DNA from: BMS3BBIN04 sp964552465
GTDB taxonomy: Bacteria > Electryoneota > Electryoneia > Electryoneales > Electryoneaceae
DNA: 64,000 bases
Direction: 5' to 3'
Assembly (NCBI GenBank): GCA_964552465.1
Contig: CAZKGR010000012.1
Coordinates: forward strand, 1-64,000
Shown: positions 43,039 through 52,591 of the stretch, one piece after another
How positions within the stretch are numbered: the stretch's first letter is position 1
How the letters are laid out: every line of letters starts with the position of its first letter
Translations under genes and position numbers: made by a program
The notes under the pieces: model-generated
The model's input: only the letters and a program-made list of their open reading frames with translations
What the model was told of the DNA's origin: nothing
Databases searched by the model: none

Positions 43039-43997
43039 GCGGTCGTCTGCAGTCCATCTGTCTGTCTCAACGGAAAGGCACTCAGAAGCAATCCGTTCCT
43101 GGAGCGCGACTGGTCGCCGGGCACGGCTTTGAGGGGGATGCTCATGCCGGTGACTGGCACCGTCAGGTTAGCCTTCTCCTTCATGACGACATTGAATCCA
43201 TGCGCGCTTCCGGGGTAGAATTGGATCCTGGCGCGTTCGGCGAAAATCTCATCATAACCGATCTCGACCTCAGCGAGCTCGGGGTTGGCAGCCAGCTGAA
43301 GATAGAATCAGCCTTACTCGAAATCACCCAGATCGGAAAAGTCTGTCATAGCCGGTGTGCGATCTACGAGCTTGCCGGTGATTGCATCATGCCGAGGTTG
43401 GGTGTATTTGCGCGGGTGATTGAGGGTGGATCGATTGAAGAAGGCGCAGAAGTTGAGATCGTGCGACTGGTGCCGCGAAATGAAATGCAGGTTGCGGTTG
43501 TAACGGTTTCCGACCGCTGTTCTCGCGGGGAGACCCGTGACACCGCCGGGCCCGCTGTTGCTGATTTGCTGGTGGAACAGCTCGGTGCACATGTTGCCTG
43601 GACAGGGATTGTCCCCGACGAACAAAACCAGATATCGTCGCGCCTGAAAGACCTCTGTTCGCGAGGTTTCGATCTCGTGTTAACTGCCGGCGGAACCGGG
43701 TGCGCCCCGCGCGATGTCACTCCTGAAGCGACTAGAAAGGTGATCGACCGTGAGCTGCCCGGTCTGGCTGAGAAGATGCGGCTCGAATCATCGAAGATCA
43801 CTCCCAATGCGTGGTTGCAGCGCGGCGTCTGCGGAATACGTGGTCACAGCCTGATCGTGAATCTGCCGGGCAGTAAAAAGGCGGCGATTGAGAATCTTGA
43901 GTTTGTGCTCGATTTGATCGAGTCAGCGTTAGCCCATCTCCACGAAACCGAAGTGCACCCTGAAACTGAATCGCGGGTCATCGAAAAATCGGGTTGA
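43035..43997 (+). CDS. MOSC domain fused to MogA/MoaB molybdopterin adenylyltransferase
   Basis: Product of 320 residues with an ATGA overlap with moaC. The N-terminal half (about 1-150) is a MOSC domain: GFEGDAHAGDWHRQVSLL, GAFGENLIITDLDL and IGKVCHSRCAIYELAGDC with the conserved cysteines, then MPRLGVFARVI. The C-terminal half (about 155-305) is MogA-like: VVTVSDRCSRGETRDTAGP, LTAGGTGCAPRDVTPEAT and IVNLPGSKKAAIENLE. The fusion joins a sulfur/cofactor carrier-type domain to the enzyme that adenylylates molybdopterin before MoeA action. Both domains look intact. Confidence 0.9.
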   Translation: MSGRLQSICLSQRKGTQKQSVPGARLVAGHGFEGDAHAGDWHRQVSLLLHDDIESMRASGVELDPGAFGENLIITDLDLSELGVGSQLKIESALLEITQIGKVCHSRCAIYELAGDCIMPRLGVFARVIEGGSIEEGAEVEIVRLVPRNEMQVAVVTVSDRCSRGETRDTAGPAVADLLVEQLGAHVAWTGIVPDEQNQISSRLKDLCSRGFDLVLTAGGTGCAPRDVTPEATRKVIDRELPGLAEKMRLESSKITPNAWLQRGVCGIRGHSLIVNLPGSKKAAIENLEFVLDLIESALAHLHETEVHPETESRVIEKSG

Positions 43998-44020
43998 CGA
44001 AATCGCACCATGGGGTATTG

Positions 44021-44725
44021 ATGAGTGCTTCAATCCGTCTGTTTTTACTCCCCTACGCCGGTGTGAGCGCTCAGGTTTTCCTGCCGCTCAGAAAGTACCT
44101 GCCACCCGAGATCGCCCTCGTATTACTCGAGCCTCCCGGTCATGGCGCGCGATCAAACGAGAACCCGCTTACCAGCATTGACACCATTGTTGACGACCTG
44201 CTCGCCCTGTATGCTAATGAGTTCAGCGGTGATTTCACGATCTATGGGCACAGCTACGGCGGCAGAATCGCAGACGCACTCACTCGTGAACTGGTGAAGC
44301 AAGGACGTCCATCACCATCCCATCTCTTCGTATCTGGATGTGGACATCCAGGCAGCCGTTCCGCGATGAAAGGTGTCGACACGCTGTCGGACGATGAATT
44401 TGCAACGGCACTACGTAGAATCGGTAGCCCATTGCCCTCGCCTGACAAACACCCCGATTTGTATCAGCGTCAACTTCAACTGATGCGCGCAGATTTCACT
44501 GTCCTCAGCAATCTTCCTTCGGCAATCGTTCCGCCCATTGATGTACCGATCACTGTGTTCTGGTCATCGGACGATCTTTTTATGGAAGAAACTGTCATGC
44601 GGTGGAATGACGCATCCACACAAACAGTCCGTTTTGTCGAAATGTCTGGCGATCACTTCTTTCCGCTAAAGCAGCTTGACCGATTGGCGGATGAAATCAC
44701 GTTGGACCTGAGGAATCAAATCTGA
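44021..44725 (+). CDS. Type II thioesterase-like alpha/beta hydrolase (GrsT family)
   Basis: The ATG at 44021 (gggg upstream) is preferred over an upstream TTG; 234 residues. Begins LFLLPYAGVSAQVFLPLRKY, with GHSYGG (nucleophile Ser78), SSDDLF (Asp) and GDHFF (His), the triad and layout of type II thioesterases that normally serve polyketide or peptide synthetases. No such synthetase is nearby. As the last gene of the hydroxylase/cofactor operon it might instead remove CoA from stalled or non-productive aromatic CoA esters. This role is inference. Confidence 0.75.
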   Translation: MSASIRLFLLPYAGVSAQVFLPLRKYLPPEIALVLLEPPGHGARSNENPLTSIDTIVDDLLALYANEFSGDFTIYGHSYGGRIADALTRELVKQGRPSPSHLFVSGCGHPGSRSAMKGVDTLSDDEFATALRRIGSPLPSPDKHPDLYQRQLQLMRADFTVLSNLPSAIVPPIDVPITVFWSSDDLFMEETVMRWNDASTQTVRFVEMSGDHFFPLKQLDRLADEITLDLRNQI

Positions 44726-44793
44726 TGGTCGGCTGATGGGTACGAGTAGGGTCAGTCATGTCATGCGACCAACTTTTTGGTGTGCGGTCGGAT

Positions 44794-45369
44794 TTACAGC
44801 CCGGAAATGTCCTCTGGTCGATTCAGGTTGAGCAACGCCTTCCGTCCTGAAACTGGACTAACTGTCTTCGTCTTAAGTTGTAACAAGCCTTGGTGTAAGG
44901 CACGTTTGCCGCTTGAAAAAAAATTCTCCCATATGGGAAGTGTAGAGGTACGATAGAGCGCTATCAGATGCTCGGGCCTGTCGTCCAGGCCGATCCCGAT
45001 CATCTCAGCATCCCCTGGATCTACTGAAAGCAGGGCGTTGAGGTCAGTCAATTCCAATCCAGGCAAATCCACCGCCAGAACTAACGCCCATTCGGTTCTT
45101 GCGTGGCGGAGTACACTGATCAATCCGCCTACTGGACCACTCTCCTTCTCGGCGTCTTGAATCCACAATGCATCGAAGAGTTCAATTTCGATCGGATCAT
45201 CACCCACGAAAACCGGGTTCTTATCGAGAGCCTTTTGAACAAGCGCAGCCATGTTCTCGATAAGAGGATGTCCATGAACTACCAGCAGCCGTTTGTCGCT
45301 ACCAAAGCGTGAGCTCTTGCCACCGGCAAGGATATACGGCGTAATGTGATCTGCTGGAATTTGACTCAT
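44794..45369 (-). CDS. mobA: Molybdenum cofactor guanylyltransferase MobA
   Basis: Product of 191 residues. YILAGGKSSRFGSDKRLL at the N-terminus is the nucleotide-binding signature; LVLAVDLPGLELTDLNALL supplies the metal site; LNLNRPEDI closes the fold. MobA attaches GMP to molybdopterin, giving the bis-MGD cofactor that the periplasmic nitrate reductase NapA needs. It is transcribed toward the cofactor operon and away from the Rieske and nap genes. Confidence 0.88.
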   Translation of the reverse strand: MSQIPADHITPYILAGGKSSRFGSDKRLLVVHGHPLIENMAALVQKALDKNPVFVGDDPIEIELFDALWIQDAEKESGPVGGLISVLRHARTEWALVLAVDLPGLELTDLNALLSVDPGDAEMIGIGLDDRPEHLIALYRTSTLPIWENFFSSGKRALHQGLLQLKTKTVSPVSGRKALLNLNRPEDISGL

Positions 45370-45781
45370 ATGTGATCCAGTGAGTTTCGTGCAACACGTT
45401 AGTCTCGCTCATCTGGCGAGGTCTTCCATTCCAGTTTCATGGTAATCACATTTTCTCGACTGACAAATAAAACTCTCACGGCTGTGTCCTGCAACTCTGG
45501 CTGGTGTTGCAGTAACGGTAATACTCATCTCACAATCGTCCATAAACACAATGGAGTAAATGCATACACGTTATGATTAGGTCTTCCGAACAAAGCCTCC
45601 TCTACGGTAACACTGGTCGCTAAACAATTGAATATTAATTTGATAAGACAGTAAACTCATGGCATCGAATAGACTGCATCATCTAAAAAATTGACCCACG
45701 ACAAAAAGCGCCGATAAGCACCTAGTATTTTTGTGATATTCTGTTGCCGAGCCAAGAGTAGTCTCTCCAAGGGGAATTTGC
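45370..45781. promoter_or_regulatory. 412-base intergenic region between mobA and the Rieske gene
   Basis: This divergent gap is AT-richer than its surroundings and should hold the promoters of mobA (minus) and of the Rieske operon (plus). A ttgacc box at 45691-45696 is followed 17 bases later by ataagc, a weak plus-strand promoter candidate. A good ribosome site (aagggga) stands before the Rieske start. I searched for FNR-type dyads and found none convincing. No small gene or RNA is evident. Confidence 0.4.
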
Positions 45782-46243
45782 ATGGGTGAGAAGGAAAACG
45801 TCACACGTCGTTCCTTTATCGATAAACTGGTAACAATTTCCGGTTTGGGAGCTATCGGAGTTATCGGATATCCGACATTGAAGTATGTCATTCCACCTGA
45901 ACAGAGCGAACCAGACAACCTGTCGAAAACTGTGGGCGAAATCGGCGAGCTCAGCAAAGGTGAGTACAAGATATTTGAGTTCAATCGCAAGCCAGCGATA
46001 GTCATTCGTACAGGCAGTGATGCCAACTCACCCGATTCTTACCAAGCCTTAAGCGCAGTGTGTCCGCACCTTCAGTGTACTGTCCAGTATGAGAAGGAAT
46101 CAGGGCAAATATTGTGTGCCTGCCATAACGGTCGTTTTAATCTCGCCGGCAAAGTTGTTTCCGGTCCCCCACCCGCACCTTTGAAAGCATTCACAGTTGA
46201 TGTGCGTAATGACAAACTCATCATTTCAGTGGAGAACGCCTGA
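45782..46243 (+). CDS. Rieske [2Fe-2S] protein of a quinol-oxidising bc-type complex
   Basis: Product of 153 residues. A Tat-type N-terminus (TRRSFIDKL) precedes a membrane helix (about 18-36) that anchors the soluble domain outside the membrane. Cluster ligands are Cys94 and His96 (CPHLQC) and Cys112 and His115 (CACH), with Cys99 and Cys114 placed for the disulfide. First gene of an operon with cytochrome b and a multiheme cytochrome; it takes one electron from quinol at the outer site. The short second motif (CACHNGRF instead of CPCHGS) is a variant. Confidence 0.92.
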   Translation: MGEKENVTRRSFIDKLVTISGLGAIGVIGYPTLKYVIPPEQSEPDNLSKTVGEIGELSKGEYKIFEFNRKPAIVIRTGSDANSPDSYQALSAVCPHLQCTVQYEKESGQILCACHNGRFNLAGKVVSGPPPAPLKAFTVDVRNDKLIISVENA

Positions 46244-47343
46244 TGAAGAAATTAAACTTTGCAGGCGTGCTGGGAAAATGGTTCAATGACCGAGTGCCTG
46301 TTGACGGCATGGTCGAGCATGCGAAGCATAAGACCGTGCCTGAAGGTAAACACTTCATCTGGTATTTCTTCGGTGGAAGTTCGCTGTTTTTCTTCATGGT
46401 ACAAGTTGTCACCGGCCTTTTCCTTTTGCTTTACTACAAGCCAACTGCGGCCAGCGCATATGAGAGCGTGCACTTCATTGAAAGTGAAGTCGCTTTCGGA
46501 TGGTTGATAAGAAACGTGCACGCCTGGTCCGCGAACCTGATGATCCTGTCCCTCTTTTTCCACATGTTCTCAAATTGGTTCGTAAAAGGATATCGTAAGC
46601 CCCGAGAACTGACATGGGTGACTGGAGTCATATTGCTGATTTTGGGCATGGCATTTGGATTCTCCGGCTACCTGCTTCCGTGGAACAAGCTGTCTTTCTT
46701 CGCAACCAAGGTTGGAACTGAGATTGCTGCCGCAACGCCCTTCATCGGGGATTTTCTGGTCAGATTCCTGCGAGGGGGCGAAGATGTAACCGGCGCAACT
46801 CTAACCCGACTGTTTGCCATACACGTAACTGTGCTTCCACTCTTCGCCGCAGTGTTCGTAGGAATGCACCTCTATTTTGTACAGGCACAGGGAATCAGCC
46901 ACCCGATCGGTGATAAGGGTGGGAAGGAAATGAAGTTCTTCCCGGACTTCCTGTACCGGGAAATCGCCGTTTGGTCGAGTTGCCTGATCCTTCTGGCATT
47001 TCTCGCAGTTTATTTCCCGTTCGATTCTGTCTTCATCCCTTTGGAACTTCAAGAGAAAGCTTCGCCGTTTGATCCCACTCCGATGGGTATCAAGCCGGAG
47101 TGGTATTTCATGTTCATGTTCCAGGCGTTGAAATATTTCCCTGGTTCAATTCTTGGGATGAATGGCAAGGTTGTGGCCGTCATGTTCTTCGGTGTTGGCG
47201 CTCTGGTGTTGATTGCCCTTCCATTCTGGGACATTTGGGCGCACAAGGAAAAGAAGCACTGGATACCGACCGCCGTTGGAATTGGCATTATAATTTTCAT
47301 AATCGTCCTGACAGCATTGGGCTACCTGGACCCCGGTCATTGA
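46243..47343 (+). CDS. Cytochrome b/b6-type subunit of a quinol-oxidising complex
   Basis: Product of 366 residues that starts inside the Rieske stop (TGATG). It has about eight membrane helices. Heme ligand histidines are in NVHAWSANLMILSLFFHMF (13 residues apart) and FAIHVTVLPLFAAVFVGMHL (14 apart, as in b6), and the quinol-site PEWYF motif is present (KPEWYFMFMFQAL). Cytochrome b6 and subunit IV are in one chain, as in mitochondrial-type cytochrome b, but shorter at the end. It oxidises quinol and moves protons; the electron acceptor is probably the 18-heme cytochrome next door. Confidence 0.93.
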   Translation: MKKLNFAGVLGKWFNDRVPVDGMVEHAKHKTVPEGKHFIWYFFGGSSLFFFMVQVVTGLFLLLYYKPTAASAYESVHFIESEVAFGWLIRNVHAWSANLMILSLFFHMFSNWFVKGYRKPRELTWVTGVILLILGMAFGFSGYLLPWNKLSFFATKVGTEIAAATPFIGDFLVRFLRGGEDVTGATLTRLFAIHVTVLPLFAAVFVGMHLYFVQAQGISHPIGDKGGKEMKFFPDFLYREIAVWSSCLILLAFLAVYFPFDSVFIPLELQEKASPFDPTPMGIKPEWYFMFMFQALKYFPGSILGMNGKVVAVMFFGVGALVLIALPFWDIWAHKEKKHWIPTAVGIGIIIFIIVLTALGYLDPGH

Positions 47344-47365
47344 CCAAAGGATGGAGAAGGAGATG

Positions 47366-49636
47366 ATGCAAAGATCTGTCCGTGGTTCGAGTGTTGCGAT
47401 GGGTACAGTGTTTTCTGTGCTGTTCGGAATACTGATGCTGTCCCAAATCTCGGTTGCTGAGGATGCCTGCGTTACCTGTCACACGGAAATGACACCTGAA
47501 ATCGTTGAAGCATTCCTCGATCAGGACGCTCATGCGAAACAGGAATCGTGTTCCGGATGTCATGGTGGAAATCCCAACGCCGACCCGGAAGACATGGATG
47601 CCGCACATGAAGTTGACGGTTTCACACCACCTCCCTGGAGTGCCACGCTATCAATTGAACAATGTGGAAAATGCCATACTCGGGAAGCTGCAAATTACCG
47701 TTCCGGACCGCATGGAAGTGCGCTCAGCGCTGGAAAGAGTGATGTCCCGGGTTGTGTAGGATGTCACACTGAGCACCCGTTGCATCCAATCTTTGGTGCC
47801 GACAGCCCGATTCGTCCCGACAGAGTTCCGCAGACATGCGGTAAGTGTCATGCTGATCCGGCGATGATGTCCAGGCACGATCTCCCGGCTGATGTCGTTC
47901 GCGAGTATCGAAACAGCGTGCACGGTGAAGCCCTGCTTGACAGGCATAACCCGCTAGCTCCGTCATGCACCGGATGCCATGACAATCATGGTACGCACGA
48001 CGAACACGTTTCCAATTTCGATGAAGCCTGCTCCAGATGTCACATATTCGAAGCAACCGCTTTTGCGACTTCCAAACACCAGCGTATCTGGGAACTGACC
48101 GAGGCTCCTGTCTGCATCACCTGTCATGGGAATCACGCAATCGACCAGGCTGGGGTTCACATGATCGGAACCAGAGAACCAGCTGTGTGCAGCAAATGTC
48201 ACAACGCCGGTGATCCCCCCGATGAAGTCTATCAACTCCTGAACAGCTTGGAGGAAGAATTCGCCCGCGGGCAGGCTGTACTTGTACAAGCTCAGGATGC
48301 TGGTCGCAATGTCAACCATGAATTCACTGCGATGAAGGCAGTGCATGATCAGTTGTTGGTAGCGCGTAAAGCAGTGCACTTCTTCGACATCGAAAAGATT
48401 AAAGTAGAAGTAGACAAGGGATTGGCGCTAAGCAAGGAAGCGCTTGGATCAGTAGATACTCTGTTGACTGAGAGTAGCTGTGTTACGTGTCATGCTGAGT
48501 TGGATGAAGACATGGCGCACGCGTTTGCAGATGATGTCCATGCCAGTAGCGAGATTTCGTGTCATGGCTGCCACGGCGGGAATCCGTTGATTCAGGACGA
48601 AGATGCCATGAGTCGACGTGAAGGATTTGTCGGAGTACCATCAAAGCCGGGTGATGTTGGAGCTTTCTGCTCCAAGTGCCACTCTGATGCTGAATATATG
48701 CACCGGTTCAATCCTGCCATCTCCACCGACCAGTACGCTCAGTTCCAGATCAGCGGTCACGGTCTAACGTTGGCCAGAAATCCGAACGATAAGAACGTTG
48801 CCAATTGCGTGAATTGCCACGGTGTGCATGAAATCCGCGCCACGAATGATCCATTGTCGCCAGTTTATCCGACAAATGTTCCGGAAACGTGTAATACTTG
48901 TCATGGTGATCCGGAAATGATGAACCAGTATGGGATTCTGATCAATCCATACGAAGACTACAAGGAGAGCGTTCATGGCGAAGCATTGCTGACCAATGGC
49001 GATATTTCCGCACCTGCCTGCAATGATTGTCATGGCAACCACGGTGCTCTACCACCTGAGGTCAGTACAGTTTCAAATGTTTGCGGACAGTGCCATGCGT
49101 TGAATGCGTCCTTGTTCGGAGAATCGATTCATCGCGGCATCTGGGAACTACGTGGGATGCAACAGTGTGGCAGTTGCCACGGTAGCCACGCTATCCATCA
49201 CCCGACCGATGAGATGTTGTCAGCAAAAGAGGGCAGCTTCTGTTCGATCTGTCATGAAGAAGGTGGTCCACCTGATCAGGTCTTCAATATGCTGGACTCG
49301 CTTGACCACCATATTGATTTGGCTGAGAACAAACTTCGACTTGCGGAGTCTTTCCTCGTGAGTGTTGACGAAGGTTATTTCAAGCTGGATAAGGCGAGAA
49401 CTGAACTGACCAAGATGCGTGTGCTACTGCACAACTTCGATATCGACACTCTGAGCGCTTCTAGTGCCAAGACCATGGATATCATCCATGATGTAAATCA
49501 TATCGGTGACGAAGGCATTGCTAACGCCAAGTTCCGTCGGAACGGATTCTGGTTGGCATTCATCATTTTCGCAGCTTTCAATATTGTCATCATTCTGAAA
49601 ATCCGCGAACTTAACAAAAGACGGGAAAATGAATAG
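47366..49636 (+). CDS. 18-heme cytochrome c built from two tandem nine-heme halves
   Basis: Three possible ATGs lie at 47351, 47363 and 47366; the last has the best-spaced site (gaagg). About 756 residues: signal peptide (ending ISVAEDA), 18 CxxCH motifs and a C-terminal membrane helix (WLAFIIFAAFNIVIIL). The motifs fall into two repeated sets of nine: CVTCH starts each half, followed by CSGCHGG or CHGCHGG, and later NSVHGEALL and ESVHGEALL, RIWEL and GIWEL, DPPDEVYQLLNSLEEE and GPPDQVFNMLDSLDHH. Each half ends in a heme-free helical stretch with FDI. It should be a periplasmic, membrane-anchored wire taking electrons from the Rieske/cytochrome b pair to nitrate reductase or another periplasmic acceptor. 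Confidence 0.88.
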   Translation: MQRSVRGSSVAMGTVFSVLFGILMLSQISVAEDACVTCHTEMTPEIVEAFLDQDAHAKQESCSGCHGGNPNADPEDMDAAHEVDGFTPPPWSATLSIEQCGKCHTREAANYRSGPHGSALSAGKSDVPGCVGCHTEHPLHPIFGADSPIRPDRVPQTCGKCHADPAMMSRHDLPADVVREYRNSVHGEALLDRHNPLAPSCTGCHDNHGTHDEHVSNFDEACSRCHIFEATAFATSKHQRIWELTEAPVCITCHGNHAIDQAGVHMIGTREPAVCSKCHNAGDPPDEVYQLLNSLEEEFARGQAVLVQAQDAGRNVNHEFTAMKAVHDQLLVARKAVHFFDIEKIKVEVDKGLALSKEALGSVDTLLTESSCVTCHAELDEDMAHAFADDVHASSEISCHGCHGGNPLIQDEDAMSRREGFVGVPSKPGDVGAFCSKCHSDAEYMHRFNPAISTDQYAQFQISGHGLTLARNPNDKNVANCVNCHGVHEIRATNDPLSPVYPTNVPETCNTCHGDPEMMNQYGILINPYEDYKESVHGEALLTNGDISAPACNDCHGNHGALPPEVSTVSNVCGQCHALNASLFGESIHRGIWELRGMQQCGSCHGSHAIHHPTDEMLSAKEGSFCSICHEEGGPPDQVFNMLDSLDHHIDLAENKLRLAESFLVSVDEGYFKLDKARTELTKMRVLLHNFDIDTLSASSAKTMDIIHDVNHIGDEGIANAKFRRNGFWLAFIIFAAFNIVIILKIRELNKRRENE

Positions 49637-49813
49637 TATCCCTGTTGAGAATGAGAACCATGTATTCTCAGTCGGATCAGTGTGAAATTTTTCTGTGCCT
49701 TATTATGTGAATATCATAACTTGCCAGAACGGATTGAGATTGGTTAGAACCCGTAGAGCAAGGTCAAGACACTCAAAGATCATCAGATAGAAGCATGAGC
49801 GGAGGGGAGATTC

Positions 49814-52585
49814 ATGTCAGTTTCCAGAAGAGATTTCATCAGAACTACAGCCGCAGTCAGCGCTGCTGCTGCAGTGGGGATCAACGTACCTGAAAGCGCT
49901 AAAGCCGCACAGGCCTCAGTAGAGAGTGGCTGGCGTTGGGACAAATCAGTTTGCCGCTTCTGCGGAACCGGTTGCGGCATCATGGTCGCCACCAGAAATG
50001 ACAAGATTGTTGCAGTCAAGGGCGATCCGGCTGCCCCCGTAAACAAGGGGCTTAACTGCATCAAGGGCTATTTCAACGCCAAGATCATGTACGGTGAAGA
50101 CCGGCTGACAGAACCGCTTCTGCGTGTTAACAGCGATGGCGAGTTCGACAAGAAGGGCAATTTCCAGCCTGTATCGTGGAAACGTGCCTTTGAAGAAATG
50201 GCGAAGCAGTTCAAAAAGACATACGGTGAAATGGGACCGACTGGGGTGTCAGTCTTCGGGTCCGGTCAGTACACGATTCAGGAAGGCTATGCGATGGCCA
50301 AACTGATGAAGGCTGGCTTCAGAAGTAACAACATCGATCCCAACGCTCGCCACTGCATGGCCAGCGCGGTTGTCGGCTTTATCCAGACGTTCGGCATTGA
50401 CGAGCCAGCTGGTAACTACGAAGACATCGAGTTGACCGATACAGTCGTGACCTGGGGTGCCAACATGGCCGAGAACCACCCCATTCTGTGGTCGCGTATT
50501 TCTGATCGAAAACTTGAGAACCGTGACAAGGTGAAGATTGTAAACCTGACGACCTATACCAATCGTTGCACTGACCTCGCCGATACGGAAATTATCTTCA
50601 AGCCGACTTCAGATCTGGCTATCTGGAACTACATCGCCCGGGAACTGGTCTACAACCATCCGGAAGCGATGGACATGAAGTTCATTGAAGACTACTGCGT
50701 TTTCGCAACCGGCTTCGCGAATGTCGGCTACGGCATGCGCGGCAAAACCGATCCTGCCAAGTATTCAGCGCTTGAACGTGAGATCACCGACAAGCAGAAT
50801 TCCAAGGTTATCAGCGAAAATGAAGCGGTTGCGCTGTCGCACCTGGGCGTGAAAGCTGGTGATGTCATGGAAATGACGAATGCCGGCAAAGCTGCGAATC
50901 ACTGGTTGATCACCTTCGAGCAGTTCAAGAAGGGTCTGGAACCCTACGACCTCGACTTCACATGCCGTGTTGCCAAGGGCGATCCGAACGAATCTGACGC
51001 CGATTTCAAGAAGAAGCTCAAAGAATTGGCCGACCTGTACATCGAGAAGGGTCGCAAAGTCATGAGCTTCTGGACCATGGGCATGAACCAGCATACGCGT
51101 GGTTCGTGGGTCAACGAGCAGGCCTACATGGTTCATCTGCTTCTGGGCAAGCAAGCTAATCCAGGCGAAGGCGCATTCAGCCTGACCGGACAACCGTCCG
51201 CCTGCGGTACGGCTCGTGAAGTTGGAACCTTCGCCCACCGTCTGCCGGCCGACATGGTTGTGAAGAGTGCCGGTCACCGGGCACGTTCCGAAAAACTGTG
51301 GCGTATACCTGAAGGAACGCTCAATCCCAAACCGGGCAGCCACTACACCAAGCTGCTGCGCGACATGGAAGATGGCACAGTCAAGTGGGCCTGGGTGCAG
51401 GTTTGTAACCCGTGGCAGAACACCGCCAACGCCAACCACTGGATAAAAGCCGCACGTGAGATGGACAACTTCATTGTTGTCTCAGACGGTTACGCTGGCA
51501 TCTCAGCCAAGGTCGCCGACCTCATTCTACCCTCAGCAATGATTTACGAGAAATGGGGCGCATACGGTAATGCTGAACGTCGAACCCAACATTGGCGTCA
51601 GCAGGTTACCCCGATTGGTCAGTCCATGCCGGATATCTGGCAGGCGCTTGAGTTCTCAAAGTACTTCACAGTCGACGATGTCTGGAAGGAGTGGAAGATA
51701 GGAGATTTAGTCCTTCCCGATGTTCGCGACGGCGCTACAGCAATGGGATACAAGGGAAGTGACACTCTTTACGATATCCTGTTCGCTCACAAGGATATGA
51801 CAAAGTATGCCTGGCCAGATCCCATTGGCGACGGATTCGGAAACACAGAAGCTGAAGGCGACAAGCGTAATGTTGAGGGCTTTGACGGTTATGGCTTCTT
51901 CGTCCAGAAAGCTCTGTGGGAAGAATACCGTCAGTTTGGTGTGGATCATCACCATGATCTGGCTGACTTTGACACATACCACAATTGTCGCGGCTTGAAA
52001 TGGCCGGTCGTTGATGGCAAGGAAACCGAAGTTCGTTTCAACGCTGATTTTGATCAGTACGTTGCGAAGGAATCGCCCGGAAAACAGTATGCGTTCTATG
52101 GTCCGGCGCTCAAGGCGATGCCGTCAGGTAATCTGACCGGACCGACAACTCCGGAAAAGACGAGCCTCAAGAACAAAGCGAAAATCTTCTTCCGCCCGTA
52201 CATGGATCCAGTGGAAATGCCAGACGAGAAGTACCCGTTCTGGCTGTGCACCGGACGTGTGCTCGAACACTGGCACACCGGCACCATGACCATGCGTGTT
52301 CCCGAGCTCTACCGCGCTGTACCTGAAGCGTTGTGCTACATGAATGCCAAAGATGCAGCAGCACAGGGGTTCAGCGACGGTGACATGATCTGGATGGAGT
52401 CTCGCCGTGGCAAGGTCAAGGCCCGGATCGACACCCGCGGGCGCAACAGAATGCCGGAAGGAACCGTGTTTGTTCCGTTCTTCGACGAGCGAGTCTTCAT
52501 CAACAAGGTGACGCTCGATTCAACTTGTCCGATTTCGAAAGAAACAGACTTCAAGAAGTGTGCAGTGAAGCTGTACAAGGCTTAA
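49814..52585 (+). CDS. napA: Periplasmic nitrate reductase catalytic subunit NapA
   Basis: Product of 923 residues with gagggga upstream. Tat signal SRRDFIRT (4-11); [4Fe-4S] ligands Cys47, 50, 54 (CRFCGTGC) and Cys82; the molybdenum ligand Cys181 in DPNARHCMASAVVGF; bis-MGD-binding segments such as SFWTMGMNQHTRGSW, SLTGQPSACGTAREVG and CTGRVLEHWHTGTMT. It reduces nitrate to nitrite in the periplasm. The length of over 920 residues and the C-terminal CAVKLYKA agree with the Campylobacter/Wolinella form of NapA rather than the ~830-residue proteobacterial form. Confidence 0.96.
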   Translation: MSVSRRDFIRTTAAVSAAAAVGINVPESAKAAQASVESGWRWDKSVCRFCGTGCGIMVATRNDKIVAVKGDPAAPVNKGLNCIKGYFNAKIMYGEDRLTEPLLRVNSDGEFDKKGNFQPVSWKRAFEEMAKQFKKTYGEMGPTGVSVFGSGQYTIQEGYAMAKLMKAGFRSNNIDPNARHCMASAVVGFIQTFGIDEPAGNYEDIELTDTVVTWGANMAENHPILWSRISDRKLENRDKVKIVNLTTYTNRCTDLADTEIIFKPTSDLAIWNYIARELVYNHPEAMDMKFIEDYCVFATGFANVGYGMRGKTDPAKYSALEREITDKQNSKVISENEAVALSHLGVKAGDVMEMTNAGKAANHWLITFEQFKKGLEPYDLDFTCRVAKGDPNESDADFKKKLKELADLYIEKGRKVMSFWTMGMNQHTRGSWVNEQAYMVHLLLGKQANPGEGAFSLTGQPSACGTAREVGTFAHRLPADMVVKSAGHRARSEKLWRIPEGTLNPKPGSHYTKLLRDMEDGTVKWAWVQVCNPWQNTANANHWIKAAREMDNFIVVSDGYAGISAKVADLILPSAMIYEKWGAYGNAERRTQHWRQQVTPIGQSMPDIWQALEFSKYFTVDDVWKEWKIGDLVLPDVRDGATAMGYKGSDTLYDILFAHKDMTKYAWPDPIGDGFGNTEAEGDKRNVEGFDGYGFFVQKALWEEYRQFGVDHHHDLADFDTYHNCRGLKWPVVDGKETEVRFNADFDQYVAKESPGKQYAFYGPALKAMPSGNLTGPTTPEKTSLKNKAKIFFRPYMDPVEMPDEKYPFWLCTGRVLEHWHTGTMTMRVPELYRAVPEALCYMNAKDAAAQGFSDGDMIWMESRRGKVKARIDTRGRNRMPEGTVFVPFFDERVFINKVTLDSTCPISKETDFKKCAVKLYKA

Positions 52586-52591
52586 AGCTTA

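Noticed and set aside
49637..49813. FNR-type or CRP-type binding site upstream of napA
   Set aside because: The tgtgaatatcata-like stretch near 49705 lacks the required symmetry and spacing; a 7 bp hairpin at 49646-49670 has no T tract, so no terminator was called.
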